A DNA stretch of 64,000 nt from an uncultured Bacilli bacterium (GTDB taxonomy: Bacteria > Bacillota_I > Bacilli_A > RF39 > UBA660): NCBI GenBank assembly GCA_910583745.1, contig CAJTZC010000001.1, positions 134,365 to 198,364 on the forward strand, given 5' to 3'. Position numbers and translations under genes: made by a program. Of this stretch, positions 16,506 to 25,874 are shown piece by piece. Under the pieces are notes generated by a model that was given only the letters and a program-made list of their open reading frames with translations, did no database searches and had not been told where the DNA came from. Position 1 is the stretch's first letter. Every line of letters starts with the position of its first letter.

Positions 16506-17225
16506 TCACCTCTTATATCGATAGAGCTCGACGACTTCTTTACGTGTCAAGGTTCTGTACTCTCCACTTAAGAGCGTTCCGAGACTCAACGTTCCATAGT
16601 AAGTTCGTGTGAGTTTTACGACATCGTACCCTAGATGTTCGAATAACCTTCTGATTATACGATTTCTCCCCTCGTGAATCGTTATCTCCACGAAGCAAGT
16701 ATCGTTTTTCGTGTCCTTCTTCTTAATCTTTATATGCGATACTTTTACTGGTCTACCGTCGATTTTTACTCCCTCTTTGATGGCAAAAAAGTCTTTCATC
16801 TCTAGATTTCTATCGAGCTTCGCGAGGTATGTCTTCGGCACTTTCGAATTCGGATGGGTCAAGATGTTTGTCAGTTCTCCATCGTTTGTAAGAAGAAGCA
16901 ATCCCGTCGTATCGTAATCGAGGCGTCCTATTGGAAATATCCGTTTGTCTGTATTTATAATGTCGACCACTGTTTTGCGATTTTTGTCATCTGTGACAGC
17001 ACTGATTGTCTCGCGTGGTTTGTTCAAAAGAAAGTAAACTTTCTCGTTGGAAAAAGTAATCAAATTTCCTTCGACGAGAATTTCATCGCCTTTCTTTGCC
17101 TTCGTACCCAGTTCTCTCACGACTTTACCATTGACGGATACTTTTCCTTTCGAAATTAACTCTTCGGCTTTTCGTCTTGAAGTGTATCCTGATTCTGCGA
17201 TTATTTTTTGTAAACGTTCTTCCAT
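16506..17225 (-). CDS. rluB: rRNA pseudouridine synthase, RsuA/RluB family
   Basis: A 239-aa protein with an N-terminal S4 RNA-binding domain (EERLQKIIAESGYTSRRKAEELI) and the RsuA-type catalytic domain containing GRLDYDTTGLLLLTNDG, whose Asp is the nucleophile, and EGRNRIIRRLFEHLGY. This architecture corresponds to RluB (23S U2605-type) in Bacillota. It is transcribed with rlmCD. Confidence 0.92.
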   Translation of the reverse strand: MEERLQKIIAESGYTSRRKAEELISKGKVSVNGKVVRELGTKAKKGDEILVEGNLITFSNEKVYFLLNKPRETISAVTDDKNRKTVVDIINTDKRIFPIGRLDYDTTGLLLLTNDGELTNILTHPNSKVPKTYLAKLDRNLEMKDFFAIKEGVKIDGRPVKVSHIKIKKKDTKNDTCFVEITIHEGRNRIIRRLFEHLGYDVVKLTRTYYGTLSLGTLLSGEYRTLTRKEVVELYRYKR

Positions 17226-17307
17226 AAGTTATTCCTCCGATGTGTATATTTTACCATAAAAGCGCGCTCTTATCAAACAATGCCGGAGGACTTGTCATCT
17301 TTGAAGA

Positions 17308-17333
17308 ACAAAAAAAGAGAGGATTTCCTCTCT
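17308..17333 (-). terminator. Terminator of the surface-fibre locus
   Basis: AGAGAGGA / TCCTCTCT hairpin with seven T on the minus strand. It overlaps the stop codon of the 660-aa gene and ends the fibre operon. Confidence 0.9.
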
Positions 17334-19314
17334 AGGCTGTTATGCCTTCTTCTTCGACAATTTTTGTCTCATCTTTGAAGTCATTTTCTTTTCCGTCTGT
17401 AAGAGGTAGTTCTATACAGGGAATTTGAACTCCTACTTCAATCGGGCAAGACTTCGTCTCCTTTGTATCTAACTCTTTTTCTATTAAAGGGTTTGATACG
17501 ACTCCTTCGAGTGGCTTATTGTTCAAGAACTTCACTTGCATATTGTTGATGATTTCACTTTCTGGAATAATCGGAGTTGTTTCTTCCTCTGATTCCACTT
17601 CGTCTGATGAGGGTTCATTTGTTTTCGCTGCTTCTAAAATCTTATCTTTATTGATAGATATCGTTACAGTTTTCGTCGCTTCGTCTTCTGTAATTGTACT
17701 ATTCGTATCGTCCAAGACCAAATTGAAGTACATAGCCAGTCTCTCTTTTATTGCATCGACTTCACTTACATTCTCTTTGTATACGACTTGAATATCGAGT
17801 GTGTTGTTGGTTGTATTGCTAGAGAATGTTATATCTAAATCGCTTTCCAAAGATTCCAATGTTACCAAATTGTAGTTTCCTACGTCTGGGTCTGATGTAA
17901 CTTTGATAAGAAGGTATTTTTTATTTCCTATTATATTTCCATCTGCATCGTAGTTCGAATTGTCATATATGAAGTAATCTGTGAACGCTGTATAAGAACC
18001 GGCAGTCGAGTTTTTCGTAACAGAAGTTCTTAACTCTTTGTTGTTCGCACCAACTTGCAAGTCTTCGACTGTTTTGGCAGATATGATGTCGGATGCATAT
18101 AAACTATATGTAAATACTCTCCACTTGTATCCCATATCCAATGTATAATCTAGCTTTATCACATTTGGTGTGTTAAAGTTCAATGCAATTGGTAGTGTAT
18201 AGCTATTTAATGATATACCGTTTGGCTCGACTCTCGTTATCGATTTCGGTTTCGGATCGGTATTCTCATAGATAAAGCCTTTTACATTGCCGCCGCTTCT
18301 TTTAACTATATAATCATAGACAGAAGTTGCATTTTCTTTCGAATCAGTGTAGTAATTGTCTAAATAAACTTTCAGAGCATTTCTTACATCGTCTTCTTCC
18401 GTCGCGGAGAAGTAGAAAGTACCGTTTCTATGTTGTCTTTTCGATTCTACATAACCTAAGAAGTTAGGGTCAAATCTAAAGTCTACGATGTATTTTTCTC
18501 TCGTCTCTGTCGGTTCATAGAGAATTATATCTAATCCAACTAATTTTGCCAATGGAATACTTTTTATAAAACTATCTTTATTCGATAAATCCAATGGATA
18601 AATGTAATCGTTTATTGATTCTAATGTTTCCGTTCCACTTGCGACAATATTATTGAAATAATTTTGAAATTCAGAAAATACTGTATCAAGTGTTCCTTCG
18701 GTTCTAACATAGCCTGGAGGGAGTATCGGATCTTCTCCGACTGGCGGATTAGGATCGTACCCTACTTTATCGTAGTATTCGTCCAATGTTCCACCGAAGT
18801 AATCGAATTTCCAGTATATGAACTTCTCTTCATTTGAAAACTTTTCGTATACTTTAATAGGAACTGTTACTTTACCACCATTGTTATTAGCAATGCTCTC
18901 TGGAATACAATCTATTTCGACATTGATATCTCTTTTCATGTCGTTGTTCAATACGAGTACTGTAGAACCCATGTTAGAGTCTACATCGTTATTGTATACG
19001 AGACAATACTTAGGTACTTCTATGAAATATGTGTCTGTTTTTTCTGTATTTGTCACAGGTCTCAGTATTTCATTTCTATTGAAATTTAATTTTAAATATA
19101 AATTTTCACCCGTAGAGTTTTGTTCATGATTTAATTCTGTGGAACCGCCGTATAGGTTGTTTATGCTCGAATTAAATTTTAATACTGTCTCATCGTCGGA
19201 ATTCTTAATGAATCTAGAATTAGTATCAGGATAAAGGGTTAAACCGATTGAACCTAAAACTAATGATGTAAACAGTGTTACCTTTAAAATCTTTTTCGTC
19301 TTATAATTATTCAT
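17332..19314 (-). CDS. Exported protein of the TasA/SipW locus, unknown
   Basis: A 660-aa protein with an N-terminal signal/anchor segment (KKILKVTLFTSLVLGSIGLTLY) and no other obvious membrane helix. The body is beta-rich and low in sequence complexity, with many Asp/Asn/Thr and a few cysteines near the ends. A Pro-rich loop (PNPPVGEDPILPPG) lies near residue 190 and the C-terminus is acidic. There is no LPxTG motif. It is the last gene of the fibre operon, 22 bp after the small TasA-like gene, with a GAAGGGGGAT ribosome site. Probably a structural or accessory component at the surface. Family not recognised. Confidence 0.75.
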   Translation of the reverse strand: MNNYKTKKILKVTLFTSLVLGSIGLTLYPDTNSRFIKNSDDETVLKFNSSINNLYGGSTELNHEQNSTGENLYLKLNFNRNEILRPVTNTEKTDTYFIEVPKYCLVYNNDVDSNMGSTVLVLNNDMKRDINVEIDCIPESIANNNGGKVTVPIKVYEKFSNEEKFIYWKFDYFGGTLDEYYDKVGYDPNPPVGEDPILPPGYVRTEGTLDTVFSEFQNYFNNIVASGTETLESINDYIYPLDLSNKDSFIKSIPLAKLVGLDIILYEPTETREKYIVDFRFDPNFLGYVESKRQHRNGTFYFSATEEDDVRNALKVYLDNYYTDSKENATSVYDYIVKRSGGNVKGFIYENTDPKPKSITRVEPNGISLNSYTLPIALNFNTPNVIKLDYTLDMGYKWRVFTYSLYASDIISAKTVEDLQVGANNKELRTSVTKNSTAGSYTAFTDYFIYDNSNYDADGNIIGNKKYLLIKVTSDPDVGNYNLVTLESLESDLDITFSSNTTNNTLDIQVVYKENVSEVDAIKERLAMYFNLVLDDTNSTITEDEATKTVTISINKDKILEAAKTNEPSSDEVESEEETTPIIPESEIINNMQVKFLNNKPLEGVVSNPLIEKELDTKETKSCPIEVGVQIPCIELPLTDGKENDFKDETKIVEEEGITA

Positions 19315-19335
19315 GTTTAATCCCCCTTCCTGTTA

Positions 19336-20010
19336 TTATCTATCTCTTTGGATAGCAGAATATCCTATTTTTACTACTTCCAAATCGAGTTCTTTATTGG
19401 TACCAAACACTTTATCTAAATCGCAGGCTTCTTCGGTCGTCTCTTTACAATTATACTTTACGACAACCTTATATGTAGATTCGCCCTTTGATGTATATAT
19501 TGTATCTCTTTTTATCGATAATGTCAAATCTGATTCTTCAATTCCAGTGTCAAATCCTGTATTATCGCTGAGGCATACATAGCCGTTTTCGCACGATTTG
19601 GTCTCGCCATCATAAATTTTGGTTTGCTTAGTAATTGGTGTTCCATCACCTTGTACTTCCGTTTCAATCTCACTTATCTCGATTAATTCAAATTTATTTA
19701 ATATGGCGAACGTCAATATCAAATCGGCTTCGGTCTCAATTTCTTCTGAGTTTACTGTAAAGTAGAATGGAATTCTTTGACCAGTCGGTCTATATTCGTT
19801 TAAGCATTCCTTATCTGCACTTGGACACTCTAACTGTTCCGTAAAGACATTAAATTTAGGAACTGTCGCCGAATCCGGGTCAGCCATCATGCTTGTAATA
19901 TATTTTGAATAGGTTATCACAGATGTAAGAAGCGCCATGACTCCTACATACATGAATAACCATTTTCGTAAATTAGATTTGAACCTCTTACTCTGTAATA
20001 ATCCTTTCAT
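19336..20010 (-). CDS. TasA/camelysin-like secreted protein (second copy)
   Basis: A 224-aa protein with a signal segment at residues 15-38 (WLFMYVGVMALLTSVITYSKYI) followed by the TasA/CalY-type start (PKFNVFTEQLECP). The sequence around YSKYITSMMA resembles the SipW cleavage region of camelysin-type proteins (TYAKYTD). It has about six cysteines, unusual for TasA. The ATG at 20010 is preferred over a GTG at 20019 because AGGTG is then correctly spaced. It directly follows SipW-2, so it is its likely substrate and perhaps a minor or anchor subunit. Confidence 0.7.
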   Translation of the reverse strand: MKGLLQSKRFKSNLRKWLFMYVGVMALLTSVITYSKYITSMMADPDSATVPKFNVFTEQLECPSADKECLNEYRPTGQRIPFYFTVNSEEIETEADLILTFAILNKFELIEISEIETEVQGDGTPITKQTKIYDGETKSCENGYVCLSDNTGFDTGIEESDLTLSIKRDTIYTSKGESTYKVVVKYNCKETTEEACDLDKVFGTNKELDLEVVKIGYSAIQRDR

Positions 20011-20029
20011 AGTATTCACCTACTCTTTA

Positions 20030-21175
20030 TTATTTTTTTGAAGATGTCGTCTTCGTTTTAGTAGTTTTGGTACTGCTAGCAACTTTTTTTGCTGCCGGCT
20101 TCTTCGTTGTAGAAGTGCTCGTTATTTTTGGAGTGGTCGTCTTCTTTGTCGTCGTTGTTTTTATAGAACTTACCTTTTTTACTGTTGAAGTCTTCGTCGT
20201 CCTCTTTCCTTCTATCTTTTTAGGAGAATTCGTTGCGACTTTTTTGGTCGTCTTTGTAGCAGTTTTCTTAGGCTCGCTCTTCGTCGTCTTCGCTTTACTA
20301 GCGATTGTCTTCGTAGAAGATTTTGACGACGTTTTTGCAGTGCTCTTACTACTCGTTTTCGTATTTGCAGTTTTCTTAGAAGTATCTTCTTTTTTGGTCG
20401 TCTTGACTGTCGACTTTTTCGTGGTCTTCTTAGGTGTTTCTTCTTTTGCTACTACAGCGGCCTTTTTCGGAGCAGCCTTCTTGGATTCGACAACTTGCGT
20501 TTCTTGTACTTCTGATTCGACTTTTTCTTCTACTTTCTTTTTTGTCGGTCTCTTAATCGGCTTTCTCTCGACTGTTTTAGGAACTTCGAGTACGACTTCC
20601 GTCTCTTCTTTCTTACTTGCCTCGAATTCATTTTTGGCTTTTAAGAATTCTTCAAATTCTTTTTCCTCTTCACTTTTAATAGGATTCCCTTCACTATCTG
20701 TGCTCACTAGAACACAAATTAGAACACCGATTATAAGTATTAAGACCATCGTCATAGGACTTTGGAATGCTTTCAGCAAAAATCCTAAGCCTTGTATTCT
20801 AAACACAAATTTACCTACAATTTTACTCGTATGGAATTCTGGGTCAGGAGATTCGTTGTTATCACCTTGGGTGATGACGATATCTCCTGTCCTAGATATA
20901 ATTCTGTGTGTTACAAATGAACCGTTTTCATCGTAGAATGTCACTATGTCGTTTGCGTTGTAAATTTTATCTTTCGTATCTATTATTATCATATCGCCGA
21001 TATGTATACTTGGTTCCATCGAACCGGATACGACTTCTAGCATGGAGTATCCTCCAACTGTCGTCATATCATTTTTTAATACTTTTAAATTGACGAAATT
21101 GTAGATGTTGAAAGTCAGTATCAACGCTAATAGTACATAGACTATTGCAACCCCAACTTTTTTAATTCTTTTCAT
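20030..21175 (-). CDS. sipW: SipW-type signal peptidase I with histone-like tail (SipW-2)
   Basis: A 381-aa protein. It has a membrane helix at about residues 7-27 and the ER-type catalytic Ser (EVVSGSMEPSI) and His (FVTHRII) in place of the bacterial Ser-Lys pair. QGDNNESPDP follows, then a second helix at about 137-157. Residues about 195-381 form a tail made almost only of Lys, Thr, Ala, Ser and Pro, like histone H1 or AlgP-type proteins. With two helices the tail should be cytosolic. Usual SipW length is about 190 aa, so the tail doubles the protein. It sits between the Ig/cadherin protein and the small TasA-like protein. Confidence 0.88.
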   Translation of the reverse strand: MKRIKKVGVAIVYVLLALILTFNIYNFVNLKVLKNDMTTVGGYSMLEVVSGSMEPSIHIGDMIIIDTKDKIYNANDIVTFYDENGSFVTHRIISRTGDIVITQGDNNESPDPEFHTSKIVGKFVFRIQGLGFLLKAFQSPMTMVLILIIGVLICVLVSTDSEGNPIKSEEEKEFEEFLKAKNEFEASKKEETEVVLEVPKTVERKPIKRPTKKKVEEKVESEVQETQVVESKKAAPKKAAVVAKEETPKKTTKKSTVKTTKKEDTSKKTANTKTSSKSTAKTSSKSSTKTIASKAKTTKSEPKKTATKTTKKVATNSPKKIEGKRTTKTSTVKKVSSIKTTTTKKTTTPKITSTSTTKKPAAKKVASSTKTTKTKTTSSKK

Positions 21176-21185
21176 CTTTTCTCAC

Positions 21186-24100
21186 CTAATTTTTTAAACA
21201 CTCATTGTTGTAAATCGTGTATTCGATGCCTACGCTTATAGAGTACATGTTGTTTATCGGATTGTTTCCGGCTTCTGTACCAATCGATGTATCTACTTCG
21301 TCTGAAAGTTCTACCCATCTCCATAGAATGGCTATCTCTTTTTCTTGGCCTGGTTCAATCTTTATGATTTTACCTGTACGATCTTCTTCAATTTTGTCTT
21401 CGTTTGTACCCAATGTTCTAAAATCTACTGCAACGTCTCCGCCTGTTTTACCGTCGTTCAATACCTTGTATAAATCGTCAGTATATTTTGCGAACGTATT
21501 CGTAATTTCTTTATTTTTAAGATAGTAGAACGTTTTGGTTTCGTCATCTGGGTCTGTCGCTTTGACGATATAGCCCATGTTTAAGCATCCTTTTGGTGTA
21601 CATACTGTTTTGGTTTCAGAAATCTTTATTCCTGTCAAATAGACAATTTGATTTGTCGTATTTTTGATTACCGCTGTATAAGAACCGTTTGCACTCGGAT
21701 AAATCAGATTGTCGACTGGATTTCCTTTTTCGTCGAGTTTTTTTTCTCCAAAAATCGGTACATCTTCTAGCCAAAGAATTTTATCTTTTATATCTGTTTC
21801 GATGTCGATGACTTTCTTCTCTGTCGAATAGATAGCATAGAGTTTCAAGTCTGTTCCATTTCCACTTATTATAGAAGTTTTGGTATATTCCACGTCTTCT
21901 GGTTTTGCATCGGCATTCGTGCTATAACCTTTGAATTCATAGAAAGAACAATTGTCTTCTGAAGTTACATATGGCGCAAGCTCTCCACTTAAGTCAAGTT
22001 CTTCTGTCTGTTCGATTTCATAAGTCGCTTCTGTGACTGGCTCTATTGTGCCATCGCCCAACTCTTTTTCAAAGAACTTTCCGTAATAGGTCTTGGTTCC
22101 GTCTACGACTTTGTTTGCATAGAGAGTAATCAGTCTCGTTGCGACGACATGTAAAGCAGTCTTTGTCGATTTGACTGTATGTCCATTTACGACAGCTGTA
22201 AACGTTAATTTTGTATCTCCTGGTGTATTACCCTTTACTTTAATCTTGATAAAGTCTGGGTTTTGTTCTCCATCTGGGTCGAACTCTAATGAAGAAATGA
22301 GAGCAGGATTTTCGACTTGTGCTTTCAAGCATACTTTACCATCGGTTGAACATATGCTTATTGAATCTGTACCTTTTATTATCTTCGTGCTATCGAGATT
22401 GTTGTTTTTGAATAGTGATGTCTCTACGATAACTGTTTCGAAGCTCGTCTTTCCACTGTTTACTTTTACCGTGTAAGATGGTGCTTGTACGTTTAAGACA
22501 TAATCGTTCGATTTTACTGTCAACGTCGCTGTCGTCTCTTTGTATCCATCTTTTGTAGCTTTTAATTCGTAAGAACCGACGGCATTTGGTTTTACTGTTA
22601 TCTTGTTTCCATCTCTTTCGATTTGGGCTTCCGGATTTATCGTGATTGCCACATTTTCGTATGCGCTTGTCACATCTGTTCCCAATTGGTTCTCGCTATA
22701 GACGACTGAACCATTGCTATTGATAGAGGCTGTCTTTTCCTTAATGACGTATACGATTGGATTGCAGCCGTCTTCTAGAGTACAAGTATAACTCGTACTT
22801 TCGAATTCGATGGAACGTTCAGGTCTATATATTTTGACGGTTATCGTTTTATCGACTCCTGCTTCGCTTCCTGTAATCGTAAGTATGTTCCATCCTGGGT
22901 TGAGTTCTAGTGTGCTCATATCGTCTGTTTCAGGCGTACATACTGTACCATCTTCATTACACAATTTATAAGAGTCCACTTGGCTTCCATTCGGAACTTT
23001 GACTGTGATAGGAATCTTCTTCTTGTCGAATGAATCGACTGTCGCGTAGTAATATCCTCCGATTGGAGTCAATGTCGACCCATCGAGTTCAATCGTTATT
23101 TTATCGTCTGGTGTCGGAGTGCTATCTGGCTTTTTGACGACTGTTGCAGTGTAACTGTTCGTCGTCGTTCCATCTTGCGCGGTGACTTTGACTGTGACTT
23201 TTACGGTTGAATCTGGCGACATATTGTTCAACGCATTGTTCAATTCCTGTAAAGTATTGTATTTCGTAGTACCGATAAAGTATTCGACTGTCGAAAGATT
23301 GTCTGTAGGCGTAACGGCAACATTTATCGTGTCGTTAGCTTCAAACTCTACTGTTCCACCGCCTAGAACGGAAGTTCCACCGATTGTGAATGCATCGAGA
23401 GTCGCTGTGCTAGGTAATGTTTCTGTTTTATCGGCTTTTTTGATTATGACATCGTAACTCTTCGATTCGCCGTTCATGCTGACCGTAACTTTTACGACGT
23501 TTGCACCTGGAATCAGGTTGTTTACATCGACAGTGCCATCACTATTTGGAGTTAATGTCTTACCATTATATGTATATGTAATTGTTGCTCCATTGTTCGT
23601 AGGTATGGCATTCAATTTAACAGAATTTGTGTCTGCGGCGACGTCGGCTTTGTAAGTCGTGTCGGAGAGATACTTATCTATCTTATTTCCATCTACCAAT
23701 ACTTCTTTTAAGCTCAAATCTTTTTGTGCTTCGGCATCTTGTTCACGTATGATTGTGACGACGTAATCTCTCGAATTTCCGAGACCATCTGTCGCTTTGA
23801 TTATCACTTTGTTCTCTCCCGGTTTTAATCCAGAAATGTCGATATTTTTGCCATCCGTCCATACTCCGTTGTAGTAGTAGGAAACATTTGTACCTGTACT
23901 TGCTTCGGCGAGCAATTTTATATCCGTAATGTCTTTTCCAACGATTACAGTGTAATCCATTTGGTTGGAGTTAAACGCAGGATTCAATTTTCCATCTGAA
24001 CCGACGACAGATAAGTTGTCTAATGTATTCGAACCGACACCTGTATAAGGGTTGGATGCTCTATTGATGTTTACTGTGTATTCTGTGCTCTCAGACCCGT

Positions 24101-25766
24101 TTGTAACGGTGACGATGACTTTATTGTCTCCGACTTCGAGGTTGTTCGCTTGAAGGCTGAACACGTTTCCACCTGATGTGGTTACTCCCTTATATGTAAA
24201 GGATATTTTGGCATTTGGACTACTTGCAGACGCACTTAAAAGTACGTTTGCCGTTCCGTAGTCGACACCTAGATTGTAATTTTTAACGAACGGATTAAAG
24301 TTCAATTGGTCTTTGCCATCGACAACTAAAGATGTCAACATGCTGTTCGTATCTTGTGAACCGCTGTCGGACAATTTGTTGATGACCACTTTATATGTTC
24401 TCTCTAAACCGTTATTTTTGACTGTAACTGTGACGATGTTTGGTCCTGTCACCAAGTATAAATCTTCTAAATTGTTTCTCGTTACTCCATTGAATGTATA
24501 GAAAAGTTCTGCTTTGTCATCGTGTGGCACTGCAGTCAATGTCAATTTGTTCGTCGTCGAAGGAACTTCCATCGTATATCCGAGAGTGTGTGAATCGAAT
24601 GCTGGAGTCAATGTTCCTGTCGAAGGTGTCAAGCTCTTTAAATAGTCTCCAAAAGCTCTATTAATCGTCACTTTATAGATTGTTTTGCTTCCATCTTCTG
24701 CTGTCACAGTGATGATGACGATGTTATCTCCTGTCTTTAAACTCAAGTTCTTTAAAGAATCTACCGTTTCATATGTATCTTTATCTGCTCTTTTATAGGA
24801 ATAAATCATCTTATTTTGGACATTACTATTAGTAGCAGTTGCATTTAACGTTATATTCCAAGTCCACCAAGATACACCGATGTAATATTCCAGTGTATTT
24901 GAAGAGAAACTAGGAGTCAACGTTCCCTTGTCTGTCGTCAAGTCTGCGAGGGTACTGATGTTGTCTTTCGGTTTGTTCGTTCCTGGGTCTTCAGGTTTGT
25001 TATTGCCTGAACTAGAGTTCGGGTCATTTATGACGTTCAATTTGTACTCTGCTGTATAAGTTTGACCGTTGTGTTCTAAAGAGACTGTAATCGTCGCCTT
25101 ACCTACTTTGTTGGCCGTTATCTTAATTGCTCCGTCTTTGACAGTTACTTTCGCGACCGATTCGTCACTCGAAGTCACTGTAGCATTTCCTGTCAATCCG
25201 ACTAAACTATAAGTGATCGTTCTATTTTTTCCGTATGCCAAGTTGATAGAACCCGCATAACTCGATAATGCAATGTATCTCTCGGAATCGTTAATGACAA
25301 CTTCTGCCGTTGCTTTGTAAATTTTTCCGTTTACTGTCGTCTGCAATGTAACCGTTACTTTGCCCGGCTTACGAGGATTCACTACGACGTATCCGTCTAA
25401 AACATAGCACGTAGCCACTTCGGCATCATTCGTAGAGCACGTGAATTCCTTAGGATTGATGTTCTTATAGGAGAAACCGATTTTTGCTTTTGCATCGCTT
25501 ACGGATATCTCTAATTTATCTGTATCGAACTTCAATTCTCTGTTGGTAATGATTTCTGGGTTGTCTGGGTTATCGTCTATTTCGTGTTTTCCGAAGTTTT
25601 CGAACAGACTACCTATTTTACCGAAGAAATTTGAAGTACAACTACAACTCGTGATGAGCGATAAGAGCATGATAATAAGAAGAATAATCATCATGATTTT
25701 CTTCTTGGTGTTGTTGTTTTCTTCTTCCTCTTGTCTTCTAGATGTTCTACTTTTGTACTCTTTCAT
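21186..25766 (-). CDS. Giant Ig-like / cadherin-like surface lipoprotein
   Basis: A 1526-aa exported protein. A charged N-terminus is followed by a hydrophobic helix ending in LITSC, a plausible lipobox with the Cys at residue 41. Two Big_2-type Ig domains follow (about residues 70-250), then about five cadherin-like beta-sandwich repeats (PF12733) with the signature GTLTPSFSSNTLEY, GTLTPAFDSHTLGY, LNPAFNSNQMDY. More beta domains and a Flg_new-like segment (VTEATYEIEQTEEL, YKG/FKGYST) come before the C-terminus. It lacks LPxTG. It lies downstream of the main TasA-like gene and upstream of SipW-2. I infer a long adhesin or scaffold attached to the membrane and projecting through the wall. Confidence 0.85.
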   Translation of the reverse strand: MKEYKSRTSRRQEEEENNNTKKKIMMIILLIIMLLSLITSCSCTSNFFGKIGSLFENFGKHEIDDNPDNPEIITNRELKFDTDKLEISVSDAKAKIGFSYKNINPKEFTCSTNDAEVATCYVLDGYVVVNPRKPGKVTVTLQTTVNGKIYKATAEVVINDSERYIALSSYAGSINLAYGKNRTITYSLVGLTGNATVTSSDESVAKVTVKDGAIKITANKVGKATITVSLEHNGQTYTAEYKLNVINDPNSSSGNNKPEDPGTNKPKDNISTLADLTTDKGTLTPSFSSNTLEYYIGVSWWTWNITLNATATNSNVQNKMIYSYKRADKDTYETVDSLKNLSLKTGDNIVIITVTAEDGSKTIYKVTINRAFGDYLKSLTPSTGTLTPAFDSHTLGYTMEVPSTTNKLTLTAVPHDDKAELFYTFNGVTRNNLEDLYLVTGPNIVTVTVKNNGLERTYKVVINKLSDSGSQDTNSMLTSLVVDGKDQLNFNPFVKNYNLGVDYGTANVLLSASASSPNAKISFTYKGVTTSGGNVFSLQANNLEVGDNKVIVTVTNGSESTEYTVNINRASNPYTGVGSNTLDNLSVVGSDGKLNPAFNSNQMDYTVIVGKDITDIKLLAEASTGTNVSYYYNGVWTDGKNIDISGLKPGENKVIIKATDGLGNSRDYVVTIIREQDAEAQKDLSLKEVLVDGNKIDKYLSDTTYKADVAADTNSVKLNAIPTNNGATITYTYNGKTLTPNSDGTVDVNNLIPGANVVKVTVSMNGESKSYDVIIKKADKTETLPSTATLDAFTIGGTSVLGGGTVEFEANDTINVAVTPTDNLSTVEYFIGTTKYNTLQELNNALNNMSPDSTVKVTVKVTAQDGTTTNSYTATVVKKPDSTPTPDDKITIELDGSTLTPIGGYYYATVDSFDKKKIPITVKVPNGSQVDSYKLCNEDGTVCTPETDDMSTLELNPGWNILTITGSEAGVDKTITVKIYRPERSIEFESTSYTCTLEDGCNPIVYVIKEKTASINSNGSVVYSENQLGTDVTSAYENVAITINPEAQIERDGNKITVKPNAVGSYELKATKDGYKETTATLTVKSNDYVLNVQAPSYTVKVNSGKTSFETVIVETSLFKNNNLDSTKIIKGTDSISICSTDGKVCLKAQVENPALISSLEFDPDGEQNPDFIKIKVKGNTPGDTKLTFTAVVNGHTVKSTKTALHVVATRLITLYANKVVDGTKTYYGKFFEKELGDGTIEPVTEATYEIEQTEELDLSGELAPYVTSEDNCSFYEFKGYSTNADAKPEDVEYTKTSIISGNGTDLKLYAIYSTEKKVIDIETDIKDKILWLEDVPIFGEKKLDEKGNPVDNLIYPSANGSYTAVIKNTTNQIVYLTGIKISETKTVCTPKGCLNMGYIVKATDPDDETKTFYYLKNKEITNTFAKYTDDLYKVLNDGKTGGDVAVDFRTLGTNEDKIEEDRTGKIIKIEPGQEKEIAILWRWVELSDEVDTSIGTEAGNNPINNMYSISVGIEYTIYNNECLKN

Positions 25767-25802
25767 CGTAGGTTCTCCTTTCGTTTATTTGAAATTTAAT
25801 TC

Positions 25803-25858
25803 CCAAATAAACCCAAGAGATTCTTGGATTTATTTGGAAGTTAAATTATAACTTCCAA
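25803..25858 (-). repeat. Two overlapping hairpins between tasA-like gene and adhesin gene
   Basis: In the transcript, a perfect 9-bp hairpin TTGGAAGTT/AACTTCCAA (25834-25858) is followed by a 15-bp hairpin with one mismatch (25803-25837). They share four bases, so they compete. No long U-tract follows. The position just after the abundant-type structural gene suggests partial termination or 3'-end protection. Confidence 0.7.
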
Positions 25859-25874
25859 GTTAAGCTTTTATCAA

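Noticed and set aside
20067..20936. Long plus-strand open frame opposite SipW-2 and similar ones at 27091-27915 and 55311-56024
   Set aside because: They are the antisense of low-complexity Lys/Thr- or Glu-rich tails; the translations are Val/Phe/Ser strings with no ribosome site.
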